The position numbers were made by a program, and so were the translations under genes. Below, piece after piece: positions 1-7,355 of a stretch of DNA of 15,619 bases (the first letter of the stretch is position 1; every line of letters starts with the position of its first letter). Below the pieces are notes generated by a model. The model was not told where the DNA came from and did not search any database. It was given only the letters and a program-made list of their open reading frames with translations. The stretch is from NCBI GenBank assembly GCA_004525465.1, contig SPCN01000022.1, forward strand, positions 1 to 15,619. Reading direction: 5' to 3'. The stretch is from Chrysiogenales bacterium. GTDB taxonomy: Bacteria; Acidobacteriota; Aminicenantia; UBA2199.

Positions 1-1055
1 TTGAAGGCATCGCAAAAACGGATGAAACGCGCTCCTTTCAGGGAGGCATGCACGTCAAGCGTCCCGGCAAAAATTCCGGGATTGTTGGCGATAATGCCCA
101 CCGCTTTGCCGCCCAGGCGGGCAAAGCCGACCACCAGGTTCTGGGCGTAGCTTTTATGGACCTCGAGGAATTTCTGCTGGTCGACCAGCAGCACAATCAA
201 TTCCTTCACGTCGTAGGGCTTGTTGGGATTGACCGGGACGATCTCGTTCAATTTGTCGTCCATGCGGTCGAAAGGATCGCCGGTGTCAATATCCGCCACC
301 TGTTCCATATTGGATGACGGCAGGTAGCTGAGCAACTCCTTGACCATGTCCAGGGTGTCCTTTTCATCGTGACCCACGAAATGGGCCACGCCGGAAATGG
401 AAGCATGGCTTTCGGCGCCGCCGAGTTCCTCGAAAGTTACCTCTTCCTTGTTTACCGCCTTGATGACTTCCGGACCGGTGACGAACATGTAGCTTGATTT
501 GTCGACCATGAAGACAAAGTCGGTGATGCCCGGGGAATACACGGCACCGCCGGCGCAGGGTCCCATGATAACCGAGATCTGGGGAATAACGCCCGAGGAA
601 ATAGTGTTGCGGAAGAAAATATCTCCGTAACCGGCCAGGCTGCTGATCCCTTCCTGGATACGGGCCCCACCCGAATCGTTTATGCCGATGACCGGCGCCC
701 CGGCTTTCAGAGCCAGATCCATGATGTTGACGATCTTTTTGGCGTGCATTTCTCCCAGCGAGCCGCCGAGAACGGTAAAATCCTGGGAATAGACATAGAC
801 GACCTTATCGTTGATCTTGCCAAAACCGGTGATCACGCCGTCGCCGAGGAATTTTTTCTTTTCCAGGCCGAAATTGCCCGAATGGTGAACCACATATCCC
901 TGCAACTCGACAAAGGTATTGGGATCGAACAAATACTCGATACGGTCTCTGGCGGTCATCAAGCCGCGGGCCCGGCGCTGGGCCAGTTTATCCAAGCCGC
1001 CGGCAGCGTCCCTTTCGTCGCGCAGCTTGATCAATTCCTTTATTTTTGATTTCAT
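1..1055 (-). CDS. Acyl-CoA carboxylase carboxyltransferase subunit (propionyl-/methylmalonyl-CoA type), partial
   Basis: The first 351 codons of a minus-strand gene whose C-terminus lies beyond base 1; the family is usually about 515 residues. The carboxyltransferase moves a carboxyl group between biotin and an acyl-CoA. In propionyl-CoA carboxylase it makes methylmalonyl-CoA, and in the Na+-pumping methylmalonyl-CoA decarboxylase it runs in reverse. The start is ATG at 1055, preceded by a good AGGTGA ribosome site. The crotonase-like fold signatures are visible: GGAR at residues 129-132 (after GINDS), GPCAGGAVYSP at 165-175 (oxyanion-hole loop), then VTGPEVIKAVNKEEVTFEELGG and, near the cut, KGARFIRFCDAF. 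These match the beta subunit of propionyl-CoA carboxylase. The second oxyanion loop falls outside the window. No biotin carboxylase, biotin carrier or decarboxylase membrane subunit is visible, so carboxylase and decarboxylase cannot be told apart. It is transcribed divergently from tolQ. Confidence 0.95.
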   Translation of the reverse strand, partial: MKSKIKELIKLRDERDAAGGLDKLAQRRARGLMTARDRIEYLFDPNTFVELQGYVVHHSGNFGLEKKKFLGDGVITGFGKINDKVVYVYSQDFTVLGGSLGEMHAKKIVNIMDLALKAGAPVIGINDSGGARIQEGISSLAGYGDIFFRNTISSGVIPQISVIMGPCAGGAVYSPGITDFVFMVDKSSYMFVTGPEVIKAVNKEEVTFEELGGAESHASISGVAHFVGHDEKDTLDMVKELLSYLPSSNMEQVADIDTGDPFDRMDDKLNEIVPVNPNKPYDVKELIVLLVDQQKFLEVHKSYAQNLVVGFARLGGKAVGIIANNPGIFAGTLDVHASLKGARFIRFCDAF

Positions 1056-1056
1056 T

Positions 1057-1085
1057 TATTTCACCTGCGGGGTGAATTGTATAAT
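1057..1085 (+). promoter_or_regulatory. Candidate promoter with perfect TATAAT box, upstream of tolQ
   Basis: A perfect -10 hexamer TATAAT lies at 1080-1085 in the 195-base gap between the divergent carboxyltransferase and tolQ genes. No good -35 is present at 16-18 bases; the closest is a weak TTTCAC at 1059-1064 with a 15-base spacer. Transcription from here would give tolQ a leader of about 160 bases. The same bases read on the minus strand give TATACA, with TTGATT 15 bases upstream (1104-1099), so the site could serve either gene. Confidence 0.35.
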
Positions 1086-1187
1086 CATTCCGCAAAAAAA
1101 TCAAATTTCGCCCTCCAGCCAAGCAAAAAAGCGGCCCGGGGCCTGAAAAACGGTGAAATATATAACAAGGCCATTGAAAACTCGCTG

Positions 1188-1229
1188 CCCAGGCCAAATA
1201 AAACCCCCTCAGGGTTGAAAATGGCTGGG
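1188..1229 (+). other. Possible RNA hairpin in the tolQ leader
   Basis: CCCAG plus CCA (1188-1192, 1194-1196, one bulged G) can pair with TGG plus CTGGG (1222-1229). Inside it, AACCC (1202-1206) can pair with GGGTT (1212-1216) around a five-base loop. The fold would sequester the AGGG at 1211-1214 and the alternative ATG at 1221, leaving the 1251 ATG just downstream. This is base-pairing seen by eye, not an energy calculation, and could be chance. Confidence 0.3.
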
Positions 1230-1250
1230 AATTATGGTAAAAACAAAGCA

Positions 1251-1943
1251 ATGAAACATATACTCTTCACGATCAATCCCGGCAACCACAATGGCGATTT
1301 CATCTACCTGATCCAGAACGCGTCCTTAGTGGTCAAACTGGTCTTGCTGCTGCTGCTGGCGTTTTCAATTATTTCCTGGGCGATCATCATTTTCAAGCTC
1401 ATGGAATATTCGCGGGCCAGGAAAAACAGTTACAAATTCCTGGATTTTTTCAAGAAAAACAAGAACTTCAGTGAAATCAACAATGCCAAATCCTTATACG
1501 GCAACAATCCCCTGGGCGAGATATTCCGTTTCGGTTACCGGGAGATTGCCCAACAGACCGGAAGCGGGCAAAAACTGGAAAAACTCGACCTGGACAGCCT
1601 GCACCGGGCACTGCTTAGGGCCTCCAACCAGGAGATCACCCGTTTTGAACGACTGAACGGCTTTCTGGCCACCTGCGCCTCGGCCGCTCCGTTCATCGGC
1701 TTGTTTGGCACGGTCTGGGGGATCATGAATTCCTTCCAGCAGATCGGTATCCAAATGAACGCCAACCTGGCCACCGTCGCCCCCGGCATCGCCGAAGCCC
1801 TGATCGCTACCGCCCTGGGATTGTTCGCCGCCATTCCCGCGGTCATCTTCTACAACCTGCTGCTGAACAAACTCAAAGTACTCATTGCCATAATGGAAGA
1901 TTTCATCCTTGAATTCCTGAACTTAAGCGAAAAACTAAACTGA
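1251..1943 (+). CDS. tolQ: TolQ, proton-channel subunit of the Tol-Pal system
   Basis: TolQ forms, with TolR, the proton-conducting inner-membrane motor that energises TolA for outer-membrane constriction at division. The 230-residue product equals the usual TolQ length. The first membrane segment lies at about residues 22-45 (LVVKLVLLLLLAFSIISWAIII). A cytoplasmic domain follows, then two C-terminal membrane helices holding GLFGTVWGIM (from residue 150) and APGIAEALIATALGLFAAIPA. The two channel threonines fall at T154 and T187, the same 33-residue spacing as T145/T178 of E. coli TolQ. The start is uncertain. ATG 1251 gives the family length but has a poor ribosome site. In-frame ATG 1221 (10 residues longer) has AGGG six bases upstream. 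A TTG at 1077 is also in frame but unlikely. The stop overlaps the tolR start by one base (TGATG). Confidence 0.95.
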   Translation: MKHILFTINPGNHNGDFIYLIQNASLVVKLVLLLLLAFSIISWAIIIFKLMEYSRARKNSYKFLDFFKKNKNFSEINNAKSLYGNNPLGEIFRFGYREIAQQTGSGQKLEKLDLDSLHRALLRASNQEITRFERLNGFLATCASAAPFIGLFGTVWGIMNSFQQIGIQMNANLATVAPGIAEALIATALGLFAAIPAVIFYNLLLNKLKVLIAIMEDFILEFLNLSEKLN

Positions 1944-2356
1944 TGAAAGTCCAATCCCGGCATCAATTGCACAGCAACCTGGCCGAGATCAACATCACGC
2001 CGCTGGTCGACGTCATGCTGGTGCTGCTGATCATTTTCATGGTCACGGCCCCAATGATGCAGACCGGGATCACGGTCAAACTGCCTTCGGCCGAAACCCG
2101 TACCAACCCGAGTTCGGGCGGCCTGGTCCTGACCCTGACCAAGGACCGCTATATATACATGAATGAGCAGATCGTCAACCTGTATTTCCTGGAATCCCGC
2201 CTGAAAAGCCATTTTTTGAACAGCGACAAGAAAATCGTTTTTCTCAAGGCCGACGAAAGCCTCTCTTACGGATACGTTATCGAAGTGATGGACATCATCA
2301 AGCTCGCCGGCGTGGACACGGTCGGCATGATCGTGGAGCAGAAGTCGCGGCAATGA
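1943..2356 (+). CDS. tolR: TolR, ExbD/TolR-family proton-motive-force subunit
   Basis: TolR is a single-pass inner-membrane protein with a periplasmic dimerisation domain. Its membrane helix contributes the proton-carrying aspartate to the TolQ channel. This 137-residue protein has a short cytoplasmic N-terminus, then INITPLVDVMLVLLIIFMVTAP. The conserved aspartate is at residue 23, the same number as in E. coli TolR. The periplasmic half has the ExbD pattern of predicted strands (LVLTLTKDRYIYMNEQ; KKIVFLKADESLSYGYVIEVMD) and ends with VDTVGMIVE. It overlaps tolQ by one base and tolA by four (ATGA), so translation is probably coupled and the subunits are made together. The tight link to tolA and tolB favours TolR over ExbD. 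Confidence 0.95.
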   Translation: MKVQSRHQLHSNLAEINITPLVDVMLVLLIIFMVTAPMMQTGITVKLPSAETRTNPSSGGLVLTLTKDRYIYMNEQIVNLYFLESRLKSHFLNSDKKIVFLKADESLSYGYVIEVMDIIKLAGVDTVGMIVEQKSRQ

Positions 2357-3114
2357 AATTCAAATCCACACTGTTGCTTTCTGTCATACTCCACATCTCC
2401 CTGGCCGTGCTATTCATGATTCCTCCGGCGCGGAAAAACAGCGGTGAAATGACCTACTACGTCGACCTGGTCCAACTCGGCGGGGGCAGCGGCAAAGGCG
2501 GTGGAGGCGGCAGCGGCAAGGCAGCCGGTACGCTCAAACAGGAAACCCCGACCCAGGCCGCTTTGATCGAGGAAAAGAGCGGCGGCGTCAAGAACCTGAC
2601 GGTGGAAAAGAAATTTCAATCTCCTCTGCGCTTTCCCGATAAGGAAAGCAAAAAAAAGGTTGAAGACAACAAAATGATCTCGGTTGTCCGCAAGGAAAGG
2701 ACCATCGCCAAAAGCGAAACCCCGATCCAGGGGACAGTCATTGACCAAGGATTGAAAACCGGCATATCCAGCGGCGGAGGCGGCGGCAGCGGCGATGGCA
2801 GCGGTCCGGGCGGCCCCGGAGGTTATTTCCCACATGCATATTACATTGACCTTTTACGCAACCGCATATCTTCCTCATGGTACAGTTCACTGGTCGCTCC
2901 GGGGCTGAAAGGCAAACACATCACCGGCGTCTATTTCATAGTCCGCCGCAACGGTGAAATCAGCGACCTGCGGGTGGAACGCCCGAGCGGCGTCAGTTCC
3001 CTGGATCTGTCAGCGCGGCGGGCCATCGAAAACGCCGCACCCTTCGCTCCCCTGCCCAATGATTTTTCCTCGCAATACCTGGTCGTCCATTTTGAATTCG
3101 AATGGGAGAAATAA
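2353..3114 (+). CDS. tolA: TolA-like / TonB-family energy transducer
   Basis: By position between tolR and tolB this is the TolA of the system: anchored in the inner membrane, crossing the periplasm, and transmitting TolQR energy to TolB/Pal. An N-terminal membrane segment (about residues 6-23, LLLSVILHISLAVLFMIP) begins with the S..LH pattern typical of TonB/TolA anchors. The C-terminus (about residues 158-253) is a TonB-type C-terminal domain: YIDLLRNRISSSW, then GVYFIVRRNGEISDLRVERPSG, then SARRAIENAAPFAPLPNDF. At 253 residues it is much shorter than E. coli TolA (421). It lacks the long Ala/Lys-rich helix and has instead two Gly/Ser-rich segments (about residues 43-56 and 139-157) flanking a basic linker. 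The symbol is assigned from context; on sequence alone it would be called an energy transducer TonB. Confidence 0.82.
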   Translation: MKFKSTLLLSVILHISLAVLFMIPPARKNSGEMTYYVDLVQLGGGSGKGGGGGSGKAAGTLKQETPTQAALIEEKSGGVKNLTVEKKFQSPLRFPDKESKKKVEDNKMISVVRKERTIAKSETPIQGTVIDQGLKTGISSGGGGGSGDGSGPGGPGGYFPHAYYIDLLRNRISSSWYSSLVAPGLKGKHITGVYFIVRRNGEISDLRVERPSGVSSLDLSARRAIENAAPFAPLPNDFSSQYLVVHFEFEWEK

Positions 3115-4415
3115 TGAAAATACGCACAATAGTCCTGTTTCTTTTCGTCTGCCTGTTGAGCTGGCAACTTCGCGGCCAAGAGGAGATCACCATCCGCATC
3201 AAGGAAGGTATGCCCATGATCCCGGTGGCCATGCCGGAATTCCAGTTCAGCGAAACAGCGGCGCAAAAAAGCGAAATCAATAGTACGATCTACGAGACCA
3301 TATGGAAAGACCTGGAGTTTTCCCGCATCTTCAAAATGGTGCCGCGCGAACATTATTCCTATATTCCCCGCTTCAATCCCAACGCCATCAATTTCAAGGA
3401 TTGGGCCTCCATTCAGGCCAATATCCTCATTTCCGGCCAGCTGGAAATCACGTCCGACGAACGCATCATTTTTTCATTTAAAGTGTATGAAGTGGCAAGC
3501 GCCAGGTTCATCTTCGGCCGGAATTTCGGCGGCAAAAAGGAACTCAGCCGCTTGATTGCCCACCGCGCCGCCGACGAGATGCTGAAGCATTTCGGTGAAA
3601 AACCGCTTTTCACATCGAAGATCGTTTATATATCCGAAACAGGCAGCGACAAGGATGTTTACATCATGGACTACGACGGTTTCCGCCCGACCCGCATCAC
3701 CTTCAGCAGCGCCATCGACATGCTGCCTTCCTGGAGCGCCGACAATGAAAAAATCCTATACACGTCGTACCGTAACCTCAATCCCGACCTGTTCATGTTT
3801 GACATCTATTCCGGAAAAACGGAACTGCTGTCAAGCGGAGGCAGCAATTACGCGGCCGACTGGTCTCCTGTGGCCGAGCAGATCGTATACACGTCTTCCA
3901 AGAACGGCAATGCCGAAATTTATCTGAAAAACATGAAAAGCGGCCAGGAAAAGCGGCTTACTTTCAACCCTGCCATCGACACATCGCCCTGCTGGAGTCC
4001 CAACGGCCGCGAGGTCGCCTTCACTTCCCAACGCAACGGCACACCGCAGATCTACATCATGGATGCCGAAGGCAGCAACATCCGCCGCATCACCACCGAA
4101 GGTTCCTACCACGATTCAGCCGCCTGGTCGCCCGACGGCATGCGCCTGGCTTTTGTTTCACGCATCGAGAACCGCTTCGATATTTACGTCTTCAACCTGA
4201 AAAGCAACGAGATCAGCAAATTGACCGAAAACTCCGGCCGCAACGAAAATCCTTCCTGGTCGCCCGACGGCCGGCACCTGGTTTTTTCCTCTAACCGCAG
4301 CGGCAAATATCAACTTTATCTGGTCGATTATGACGGCCGCAATGTTCGGCAGATCACGGCCGGCGGCGAAAACAAAATGCCGAAATGGCAGAAATCGCCA
4401 AAATCAGCCAAGTAA
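3114..4415 (+). CDS. tolB: TolB, periplasmic beta-propeller of the Tol-Pal system
   Basis: TolB is periplasmic, binds Pal and is released from it through TolA. This 433-residue protein matches the usual length of about 430. A signal peptide (about residues 1-22, ending LRGQ) is followed by an alpha/beta N-terminal domain (about 22-160). A propeller of five visible WD40-like PD40 blades has blade tryptophans at residues 207, 250, 294, 338 and 382, a 43-44-residue period, each in a W-S-P-D/N-G-type motif. The start at 3114 was chosen because GGGAGAA precedes it and it begins the signal peptide; ATG 3102 in the same frame only adds MGEI. The stop of tolA overlaps this ATG by one base. The next gene, pal, begins after 81 bases with its own promoter. 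Confidence 0.97.
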   Translation: MKIRTIVLFLFVCLLSWQLRGQEEITIRIKEGMPMIPVAMPEFQFSETAAQKSEINSTIYETIWKDLEFSRIFKMVPREHYSYIPRFNPNAINFKDWASIQANILISGQLEITSDERIIFSFKVYEVASARFIFGRNFGGKKELSRLIAHRAADEMLKHFGEKPLFTSKIVYISETGSDKDVYIMDYDGFRPTRITFSSAIDMLPSWSADNEKILYTSYRNLNPDLFMFDIYSGKTELLSSGGSNYAADWSPVAEQIVYTSSKNGNAEIYLKNMKSGQEKRLTFNPAIDTSPCWSPNGREVAFTSQRNGTPQIYIMDAEGSNIRRITTEGSYHDSAAWSPDGMRLAFVSRIENRFDIYVFNLKSNEISKLTENSGRNENPSWSPDGRHLVFSSNRSGKYQLYLVDYDGRNVRQITAGGENKMPKWQKSPKSAK

Positions 4416-4437
4416 AGACTAAAGATTCCAGACAAAT

Positions 4438-4466
4438 TTGACAAAATTATTCTTGTATATTATATT
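4438..4466 (+). promoter_or_regulatory. Near-consensus sigma70-type promoter for the pal operon
   Basis: TTGACA at 4438-4443 (perfect -35), a 17-base spacer, then TATATT at 4461-4466 (five of six -10 bases). The flanks are AT-rich. Transcription would begin near 4473, about 25 bases before pal. This would let pal and the genes after it be expressed separately from, and more strongly than, tolQRAB. Confidence 0.72.
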
Positions 4467-4486
4467 TTATATATTAAAAAATATTT

Positions 4487-4492
4487 AGGAGG
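4487..4492 (+). promoter_or_regulatory. Strong Shine-Dalgarno site of pal
   Basis: A complete AGGAGG ends four bases before the ATG at 4497. Most genes inside these operons have weak or no such site, so this marks pal as the first and highly translated gene of a new transcription unit. Confidence 0.85.
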
Positions 4493-4496
4493 ACCC

Positions 4497-5033
4497 ATGA
4501 AAAAATGTCTACTGATTCTGGTGGTATTGTCGCTGATACTGATGTTCAATGCCTGCGGGAAAAAAGCCGCCAAGGTCGCGCCCGTTCAAGAGCCTGTAGT
4601 GGAAAAAGTGGAAGAGCCGACGACCCTGGTCGAAAAACCCGTGCTGAGCGAGGAAGAGATCTTCCAGCAGAAATCCCTGGAAGAACTGAACAAAGACCAG
4701 ATCCTCAAAAGGATCAACTTCGACTTTGACAAATACACGGTCCGGGAAGACATGAAGGCCATTCTTCAGGCCAATGCCAATTGGCTGCTCAAGTTCGCCA
4801 GCGTGGAAGTCTTGGTAGAAGGCCATTGCGACGAAAGGGGCACCATTGAATACAATATCGCCCTGGGCGAAAAAAGAGCCGAAGCCGCCAAAAATTACCT
4901 GGTCTCCCTGGGCATGAAAGCCGCCAAGATCAAGATAATCTCCTACGGCAAAAACAAGCCGCTGGTTCAGGGCGAGAACGAAGATTCCTACTTTCAGAAC
5001 CGCCGCGCCGAGTTCGTCATCACCAAGAAATAG
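4497..5033 (+). CDS. pal: Pal, peptidoglycan-associated lipoprotein
   Basis: Pal is an outer-membrane lipoprotein that holds peptidoglycan through its OmpA-like domain and binds TolB. The 178-residue product starts with a lipoprotein signal: lysines at 2-3, a hydrophobic core, and Cys20 after LMFNA as the lipid-modified residue. A charged Pro/Glu/Val-rich linker spans about 21-70. The OmpA domain (about 72-178) shows INFDFDKYTVRED, then VEGHCDERGTIEYNIALGEKRA, then ISYGKNKPL and NRRAEFVI. D112 and R127 are the diaminopimelate-binding positions of the family. Five bases separate it from the downstream cpoB-like gene. It has its own promoter, although Pal acts with the TolQRAB products encoded just upstream. 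Confidence 0.97.
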   Translation: MKKCLLILVVLSLILMFNACGKKAAKVAPVQEPVVEKVEEPTTLVEKPVLSEEEIFQQKSLEELNKDQILKRINFDFDKYTVREDMKAILQANANWLLKFASVEVLVEGHCDERGTIEYNIALGEKRAEAAKNYLVSLGMKAAKIKIISYGKNKPLVQGENEDSYFQNRRAEFVITKK

Positions 5034-5038
5034 CCCGC

Positions 5039-5797
5039 ATGAAGTTAAAGTTCATTCCGGCACTGATGGTGCTGTTGTTGCTCAGCCTGCCGCTGCAGGC
5101 GGTGAAAAAGGACACCCAGATCATCCTGGACGAAATGCAGAAACTTTCCGAATCCATAGCCAGACTTTCAGCCCAGGTCACGGAACTGCTCAAAAAATCA
5201 GGCATCAACGATGAAAAAATCAGTGCCATTGCCAGGAACCAGGCCGATTTAGCACAAAGCAAGGAAAATTTCATGCTCAGCATGCAGTTTTTCAAGGAAG
5301 AATTGAACGATCTGAAAAATTCCCTGAACAAACTGGACGACAAAATAGTGAATTTCCCGGTGGGAACCATGCCGGCGGTGACGGCCAATTCCGCCACCCC
5401 AGACGAGACCTCTCTGACCCAGGATCCTTCCAGCATCTATTACGCGGCCTATTCCGATTACATCAAGGAAAATTTCGACCTGGCCATTGAAGGATTCAGG
5501 CAATTCATCCAAAGTTTCCCGGAAAGCGGCCTGGCCGACAATTCCCTGTATTGGATTGGTGAATGTTTTTACGCCAAGAAAAAATATCAGGACGCCATCA
5601 ATACATTCAATGAACTGCTGGCAAAATACAAGGACGGCGACAAGGCCCCGGCCGCCATTCTCAAAAAGGGCTATGCCCTGATCGAAATGGGCCGGCAAAG
5701 CGAAGGCATCGCCATGTTAAAGGAATTGATCTCCCGCTTCCCCTTATCCGAAGAAGCCTCGCTGGCCGGACAAAAAATCAAGGAGTTCAGCGAATAA
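5039..5797 (+). CDS. cpoB: CpoB/YbgF-like periplasmic TPR protein
   Basis: CpoB (YbgF) is the usual last gene of tol-pal operons. In E. coli it coordinates PBP1B with Tol during constriction. The 252-residue product has a signal peptide ending LPLQA (about residue 21) and a predicted helical coiled-coil region rich in Gln, Lys and Leu (about 27-105). A short linker leads to a TPR domain (about 130-252) with the YbgF patterns YYAAYSDYIKENFDLAIEGF, QFIQSFPESGLADNSLYWIGEC and AINTFNELLAKY. The ATG at 5039 lies five bases after the pal stop. Family assignment is secure. Functional equivalence with E. coli CpoB is inferred from order and architecture. Confidence 0.9.
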   Translation: MKLKFIPALMVLLLLSLPLQAVKKDTQIILDEMQKLSESIARLSAQVTELLKKSGINDEKISAIARNQADLAQSKENFMLSMQFFKEELNDLKNSLNKLDDKIVNFPVGTMPAVTANSATPDETSLTQDPSSIYYAAYSDYIKENFDLAIEGFRQFIQSFPESGLADNSLYWIGECFYAKKKYQDAINTFNELLAKYKDGDKAPAAILKKGYALIEMGRQSEGIAMLKELISRFPLSEEASLAGQKIKEFSE

Positions 5798-5798
5798 C

Positions 5799-6290
5799 AT
5801 GAGCCAAGTCCGCAGTTTGAACCGAGTTATCCTGGTTGGCCGAATGGGAAAAGATCCCGAGATCACCGTGTTGGCGAGCAGTGGCCGGCAACTGGCAAAA
5901 TTCAGCCTGGCCACCAACGAAGGGTATTTTGATAAAAACAACAATGCCTGGAAAGATTTGCCGACGGAATGGCACAATATCGTCGCCTGGGGACCACTGG
6001 CCCAGAAAGTAGAAAAAAGCCTGGGTAAGGGCGACATGGTGTTGGTCGAAGGCAGCATTCGCACCCGCAAGTGGCAGGACAAGAACGGCCAGGACAGGTG
6101 GAACACCGATATCCAGGCCGACAACGTGATCGTCCTGGACCGTCGCAAGGACTCGGCCGGACAGGGTTCGGGATCCTCCTATCCCGGAGACAAATCCCAC
6201 AGGGATTCTTTTCCGGAGGCGAACGGCCAAAGCGCCCCCCCGTTTGAAAGCGCCAGGGAAGACCCCGCTTACGAAGAGGATCCATTTTAA
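5799..6290 (+). CDS. ssb: Single-stranded DNA-binding protein SSB
   Basis: Bacterial SSB coats single-stranded DNA in replication and repair and recruits partners through its acidic tail. The 163 residues fit the family. An OB-fold spans about residues 5-112: SLNRVILVGRMGKDPEI, FSLATNEGY, TEWHNIVAWGPLAQKVEKSL and KGDMVLVEGSIRTRKW are all diagnostic. A disordered Ser/Gly/Pro linker follows, and the protein ends EEDPF, a version of the canonical acidic tip. The ATG follows the cpoB stop by one base, and the stop overlaps the next ATG by one base. A replication protein embedded in a run of envelope genes is unusual, but the gene itself looks intact and normal. Confidence 0.97.
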   Translation: MSQVRSLNRVILVGRMGKDPEITVLASSGRQLAKFSLATNEGYFDKNNNAWKDLPTEWHNIVAWGPLAQKVEKSLGKGDMVLVEGSIRTRKWQDKNGQDRWNTDIQADNVIVLDRRKDSAGQGSGSSYPGDKSHRDSFPEANGQSAPPFESAREDPAYEEDPF

Positions 6291-7345
6291 TGGCTTTCGT
6301 CAATTACAACAACAAGGAGATTACGGCCAAGATCGTGTATTACGGGCCGGCGTTGAGCGGCAAAACAACCTGCCTTCGGTATATTTTCAACTGTGACGAG
6401 GTCGACAACAAGGGCAAACTGATTACCTTGGACACTGATGGCGACCGCACCCTGTTTTTTGATTTTCTACCCATGGAGATCGGGAAATTGGGCAATTATT
6501 CCGTAAAGATCCAGCTTTATACAGTTCCCGGACAGGTGGCTTACGACACAACCCGCAAACTGGTGCTGCAGGGAGCCGACGGCGTGGTTTTTGTCGCCGA
6601 CTCCCAGGTCATCCTGCGCGAACAGAACATCGAAAGCTTCACCAACCTGAAAAAGAATTTAAAACTCAACAACCTGCAATTCGAAAAAATGCCTCTGATC
6701 TTTCAATTCAACAAGAGAGATCTCAAGGAGATCCTGCCCATCAGTGCCCTGAATAAGGACCTGAACCTGGACAACAAATCCTTTTTTCCAACCGTGGCCA
6801 CAAACGGGGAGAATGTGCTGGAAGGTATGCAGACCATAATCAAACTGGTCATCCTGCACTTGAAAAACCAGTTGTCCATTTTCCAGAAAGACAAGACCGT
6901 CATGTTTTCCCGGGAAGAAATGACATCCTCCACGCCCAAACCAAAAGAAAAAAATGTTGCTGCAAAGAACATGGCCGAGGAAATCCCGGTTGCCGATACC
7001 GAGGCTGAGGAGGTTTTTGAGTTGTCTTCCCCCATGGTGGACGCCGAGGATTCCCTGAAAGCGTCCGGCGATGAAGATATATTCGATTTGGAGGATGCCC
7101 AGGAATTAATAAGTGAAAAATCGGACATCGAAATTCCCGGGATCAATTTCGCCGATGAAGAACAGAAAGACACAGACTCAATCAAGTTTGCCGCGATAAA
7201 GACCGACGAGGATACCGGCGAGAGACCGTTTCATGTCATGTCAGCAGGAAAAAGCATCGACCTGCCAATCACGCTGGAGATCCCCGATGATTCCCAGGAC
7301 GTCAAAATCAATCTCAATTTGAAAATAACCTTGAAAAAAAAGTGA
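6290..7345 (+). CDS. MglA-like Ras-type GTPase with long acidic C-terminal extension
   Basis: MglA is a small GTPase that sets cell polarity and gliding direction in Myxococcus. Residues 1 to about 196 match the whole MglA fold. They show NYNNKEITAKIVYYGPALSGKTT with the P-loop at 19-26, then DGDRTLFFDFLP, then LYTVPGQ (77-82), where Thr replaces the usual Asp of the Ras DxxG motif, as in MglA. GVVFVADSQ and the NKRD base-specificity motif (141-144) follow. Canonical MglA ends near residue 195, whereas this protein has about 155 more residues. These form an acidic, low-complexity stretch (about 205-315) and a short beta-like tail (about 322-351, alternating LPITLEIP and KINLNLKITLKK). No MglB-type GAP gene is adjacent. 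The ATG overlaps the ssb stop by one base. The GTPase call is secure; its target and the role of the extension are unknown. Confidence 0.9.
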   Translation: MAFVNYNNKEITAKIVYYGPALSGKTTCLRYIFNCDEVDNKGKLITLDTDGDRTLFFDFLPMEIGKLGNYSVKIQLYTVPGQVAYDTTRKLVLQGADGVVFVADSQVILREQNIESFTNLKKNLKLNNLQFEKMPLIFQFNKRDLKEILPISALNKDLNLDNKSFFPTVATNGENVLEGMQTIIKLVILHLKNQLSIFQKDKTVMFSREEMTSSTPKPKEKNVAAKNMAEEIPVADTEAEEVFELSSPMVDAEDSLKASGDEDIFDLEDAQELISEKSDIEIPGINFADEEQKDTDSIKFAAIKTDEDTGERPFHVMSAGKSIDLPITLEIPDDSQDVKINLNLKITLKKK

Positions 7346-7355
7346 TCCAAGCCGC

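Noticed and set aside
48..317. Plus-strand ORFs within bases 48-1049
   Set aside because: They are the antisense of the carboxyltransferase gene, whose minus-strand translation has unmistakable catalytic motifs throughout.
1077..1250. N-terminal extension of tolQ from TTG 1077 (288 residues)
   Set aside because: The extra 58 residues have no TolQ similarity, are lysine-rich and cover the intergenic promoter and hairpin. Family length is reached from 1251.
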